Positions 61,180 to 64,000 of a DNA stretch of 64,000 bases are shown piece by piece. Numbering within the stretch: position 1 is the first letter of the stretch; each line of letters opens with the position of its first letter. This DNA comes from Papio anubis (lineage: Eukaryota; Chordata; Mammalia; Primates; Cercopithecidae). The notes under the pieces were generated by a model, which saw only the letters and a program-made list of their open reading frames with translations, was not told where the DNA came from and searched no databases. The DNA lies in the NCBI RefSeq assembly GCF_008728515.1, contig NC_044990.1, forward strand, positions 60,430,879 through 60,494,878, written 5' to 3'. A program made the position numbers and the translations under genes.

Positions 61180-61614
61180 TTTATTTTAGGGAATTTGTGA
61201 TTGTAAATTATTTGTCTGCCCTTTTGAGATGTACATCTTTTTCACAGCCACTTTTACAACCCAAAATGATTTTTTCCCAAGGATCTGGGAACCATCCTTT
61301 TGAAATGTAAATATCATGGAAAAGAGTGATCTTATCTCCTAATTTACGTGTGAGATTAGATGCCTAATTTAGGTGAACACCTCCCTCTACTGCATGTTGT
61401 AAATTTGCCTTCTGTCATGAAAGTACAAGAAAGTTTACTTTTCCTTTGGGTAAAGTCAATTCGCAAACACAAATGGCCTAAAATCCTCCCACTTACTTCT
61501 TAAGAACTCTCCTCTGAGCACTTATGCTCAGACTCAGTTCTGACTTCTCTCCCCTACTGTAAATAAAGCCTTCCTGGCATGTTAACTTTGTCTGGTGCAA
61601 ATGTTGTGTTGACA
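61180..61614 (+). mobile_element. ERV-type solo LTR (LTR33/ERVL-like), name uncertain
   Basis: Late blocks have LTR layout: 'catgttgtaaatttgccttc', 'tcctcccacttacttcttaag', 'gagcacttatgctcagactc', 'cccctactgtaaataaagcc' with an AATAAA signal, then 'ctttgtctggtgcaaatg' and an end at 'gtgttgaca'. The distance from AATAAA to the CA end (about 50 bases) fits R-U5. The start is approximate. Confidence 0.55.
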
Positions 61615-63402
61615 ATGGAAACAATTATAAGAATGGAAAAATAATGGGGAGAACAAAAGGAACATTTAGTGAACAGTGCTGTTTCTTTTATAATGTACTA
61701 GAGGCAACAAGTCTGTACTCACCATATATTATACATATATAACACTGTCTAAACCTGAAATTCCAGAAATTAGTAGCAAATATATACCTCTTGTAAGGTA
61801 GGTTAATTTAATCTAAATTAACTTCAATATCTCTGTAAGAAGTTTCCGAAAGCTCTGGTTACTCGGATTCCTGGCTGCTCCACTCTTAACTGTCTCATAT
61901 GCAATGCATTGAAGGAAATCACAAGCATACAAACAAATAGGGCCCAAAGCCAAGTCAAACTGGCTTAAACAAGAAAGATTATTATTTGGCTAATATAAAC
62001 TGAATTCTAGAAGTATATTAGCTTCAATGTATATTTGTGTCAGCAACTCGATGTCAACTTTTTGTTTTGCATTTTCTGGCATTAGTATCATTCTAAGGTT
62101 TGTTCTCTTTTACAAAATACCTGCAAATCGCTTCTATATCTTCGTTCAATCAGCGTCATAAAGGAGCAAAAATAGTGACTTCTATATTCCTCCAAAAATA
62201 CAATATGAATAGAAATACAATCCAATTAAAAAAAAATATTTCCAGAGACTTCTACAAATGTCTTCTCTTTTTTACTCAGAATTAATTGAATCATGGCCCA
62301 CATTTTTAGCCATGGGAAAATACTTTGCCCAATAAATCAGGCTTTTATCACTGTTTTGTCTGGAAATCTTCCCTAAAATACTTCAGTACTTCCGTACTTT
62401 TCTAAAGAAGGAGAATGGATGTTGGTCTATGTAACTGTTATCATTTAGCCAATTTACAATAAATAAGAATTCACTAAAATCATAGCCATACTAGCACACA
62501 TTTCAGAATTTTCTTTTTTATTCCAAACTCCTATTCAACCATTTTTCTCTCATATCCAAGAAATTCATATATTTACTTTTGCCTAGCCATTTAGTCAATG
62601 CGTGTCAAACCCTGTTCTAGCTTTTACATATGGTAAAACAGCTTTTACAAATTGTATTTATTCACAATTTAAATTGTCTACTTGCTTTGCAAAAATAGAC
62701 AATACTGTGTCTATTTCTTCTAACCATAGATTGCAAAATAGTTTTTTAGAAAAAAAGAACAAATTCAGGGCTTCTCAACTCTATAAATTCCACTACTTAT
62801 TCACATAACACTGATCTTGCAGGTTTTTTTGGTGTCATTTTGTGAAATACATTTTATGTTTACAGCTTTGCCGTTACCAATTCAGTGCAATCTTTATAAG
62901 TTCATATTTTTTCTCCTTGGAAAATTCACTACCTGGGTTTTTTTAGTGAAGGCTTGCTAATAGTAGTCTATCACTTTTGTTTGCATGCAATGTCTATTTT
63001 GCTATTACTCTTGAAGGTTAGCAGAAGCAAATAAATAGTAGTGGGTTGACATTTTTTTTTCCTCAGAAATTTGAAGATAATCTTCCACTGTCTTCCTTTT
63101 TCTATGGGTCCTGTTGAGGTCTCTTACGACTTAATTTCAGGTAACCTGTCTCTTGTTTCTGGTTTTTGATAATTCCACTTAGTCTGGGGTGACCAAATAT
63201 GGTATTTCCATGTGGGTATTTAGTAATTTTTGTTCTTTTAGATATCAGAGAAAATTTTCAGTCATTATTTCTTCAAAATCACGTATTTTCAGGGTGACTG
63301 GTATTTTCCAGCTTTCTTACGTGCCCAGTATCATATCTGATGTAACATTTCTCCTACATTTTAAAAAGTTTCGATGAAGTACACTATAAATAAGAATTTT
63401 AG
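61615..63402. other. AT-rich intergenic sequence, possible HAL1/L1M fragment
   Basis: No gene. At 63060-63375 the wording ('atcttccactgtcttcctttttctatgg', 'cagtcattatttcttcaaaatcacg') resembles an old L1M/HAL1 fragment in antisense, but divergence is too high for a firm call. Confidence 0.4.
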
Positions 63403-63570
63403 ACCGGGTGCAGTGGCTCATGTCTGTTATCCTAGCAATTTGACAGGTGAAAGTGGGAGGATTCTTTGAGCTCCAAAGTTCAATACCAGCCTGGGCAACA
63501 TAGGGAGACTCTGGCTCTATAAAATAAAAAAAAGAAATTAATAATAATTTTAAAATTAGACATGATACAT
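63403..63570 (+). mobile_element. AluJ/FLAM left-arm fragment
   Basis: 'accgggtgcagtggctcatg', 'gggaggattctttgagctcc', 'ataccagcctgggcaacatag', an A-rich linker, and a few bases of right arm ('aaaattagacatg'), then it stops. Confidence 0.75.
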
Positions 63571-63595
63571 TAGAAAAAACAAATTTTAAGACTAA

Positions 63596-63642
63596 AATTA
63601 CTTTTAATTGGAAGAGCCACAATTACTTTTGCACTAACCTAA
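63596..63642 (+). mobile_element. Half of a MADE1 (mariner MITE)
   Basis: 'aattacttttaattgg' and 'gccacaattacttttgcactaacctaa' match the centre and right half of MADE1. The left half is replaced by unrelated sequence. Confidence 0.7.
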
Positions 63643-64000
63643 TGATTTGTTAGTCTTCAAGTTTGTTTTTTCTAGATTCTACCAATGTCTAATGTAGTAA
63701 TTTGTGAGAGACTTAAACTGTGAACACATCTCTCACATACTTCAGAAATTAAATCTGAAAGAATACTGCAGCTAAACTCTGTCTTTGTCAGACCCATTAC
63801 GATGTGAAGAAACTAGTATCTCCCTTTCAGAACGAGTATGTAGGGGGCTATTTGATAAAAATAAATTCACTTGGACAGAGCAGGCACAGTCAGTCCTTCA
63901 CCCCTTCTGATCTTAGGGTGTGATGAAATAAATGATCCATGTTGCTGTCTCTGCTGGCCGCTTGGTGAAACAACCAGTTTTGTCATGCACATTGACTAAG
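63643..64000. other. Intergenic sequence to window end, nothing recognised
   Basis: No frame, RNA gene or repeat could be supported. Confidence 0.5.

Overview
The window is primate nuclear DNA made almost entirely of interspersed repeats and AT-rich intergenic sequence. I find no supportable host protein-coding gene, rRNA, tRNA or CRISPR array. Primate origin follows from Alu elements on both strands, primate L1 (L1PA-type) insertions and THE1/MST/MLT1 MaLR elements. The youngest-looking Alu (47509-47811) has 'ggctcaagcctg' near its 5' end and 'gatctggccactgc' in its right arm. I associate these states with the AluYR lineage of Old World monkeys, so a macaque-, baboon- or guenon-like source is more likely than human. 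This is an inference from one element.

Layout. 1-9.9 kb: an old AluJ, a decayed endogenous retrovirus (ERV) interior on + (protease- and integrase-like traces at 3.2-5.6 kb) interrupted by a 5'-inverted L1, an old L1M on +, then a long L1 on - (6781-9880) with a younger L1PA inserted in it. 9.9-11.0 kb: a GC-richer block of uncertain identity holding a near-perfect 34-bp hairpin. 11.0-14.1 kb: an L1M 3' end and a complete LTR-internal-LTR MaLR provirus on -. 14.1-24.6 kb: mostly AT-rich sequence with an AluJ, a FLAM and old L1 fragments on -. 24.6-26.3 kb: a second decayed ERV pol remnant, on -. 26.7 kb: an AluY. 27-32.6 kb: AT-rich sequence with a MIR. 32.6-37.8 kb: L1M with an inserted MLT1 LTR, followed by the 5' half of an L1 (5'UTR, ORF1 and the ORF2 start only) carrying an AluS with a 13-bp target duplication. 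40.6-44.9 kb: an MLT1-type provirus on + that has received two Alus, an ERV1-type LTR and an MST-like solo LTR. 46-50.8 kb: a hAT-Charlie fragment, the AluYR-like element, a solo THE1/MST LTR, an ERV1-type LTR and an AluS. 51-53.5 kb: a 5'-inverted L1PA. 55.9-64 kb: a FLAM, a Tigger-like DNA transposon with terminal repeats and TA duplication, an L1PA with both 5' inversion and an apparent 3' transduction, two LTR-like blocks and two half MADE1 elements.

No genes act together here. The coding sequence present is broken L1 and retroviral reading frames. The most informative signals are historical: three L1 copies with twin-priming inversions, one with a transduced 3' flank that could identify its source locus, several dateable nesting events, and one unexplained hairpin. 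Repeat names come from recognising consensus-like phrases by eye. Subfamily names and boundaries are approximate, and RepeatMasker would settle them.
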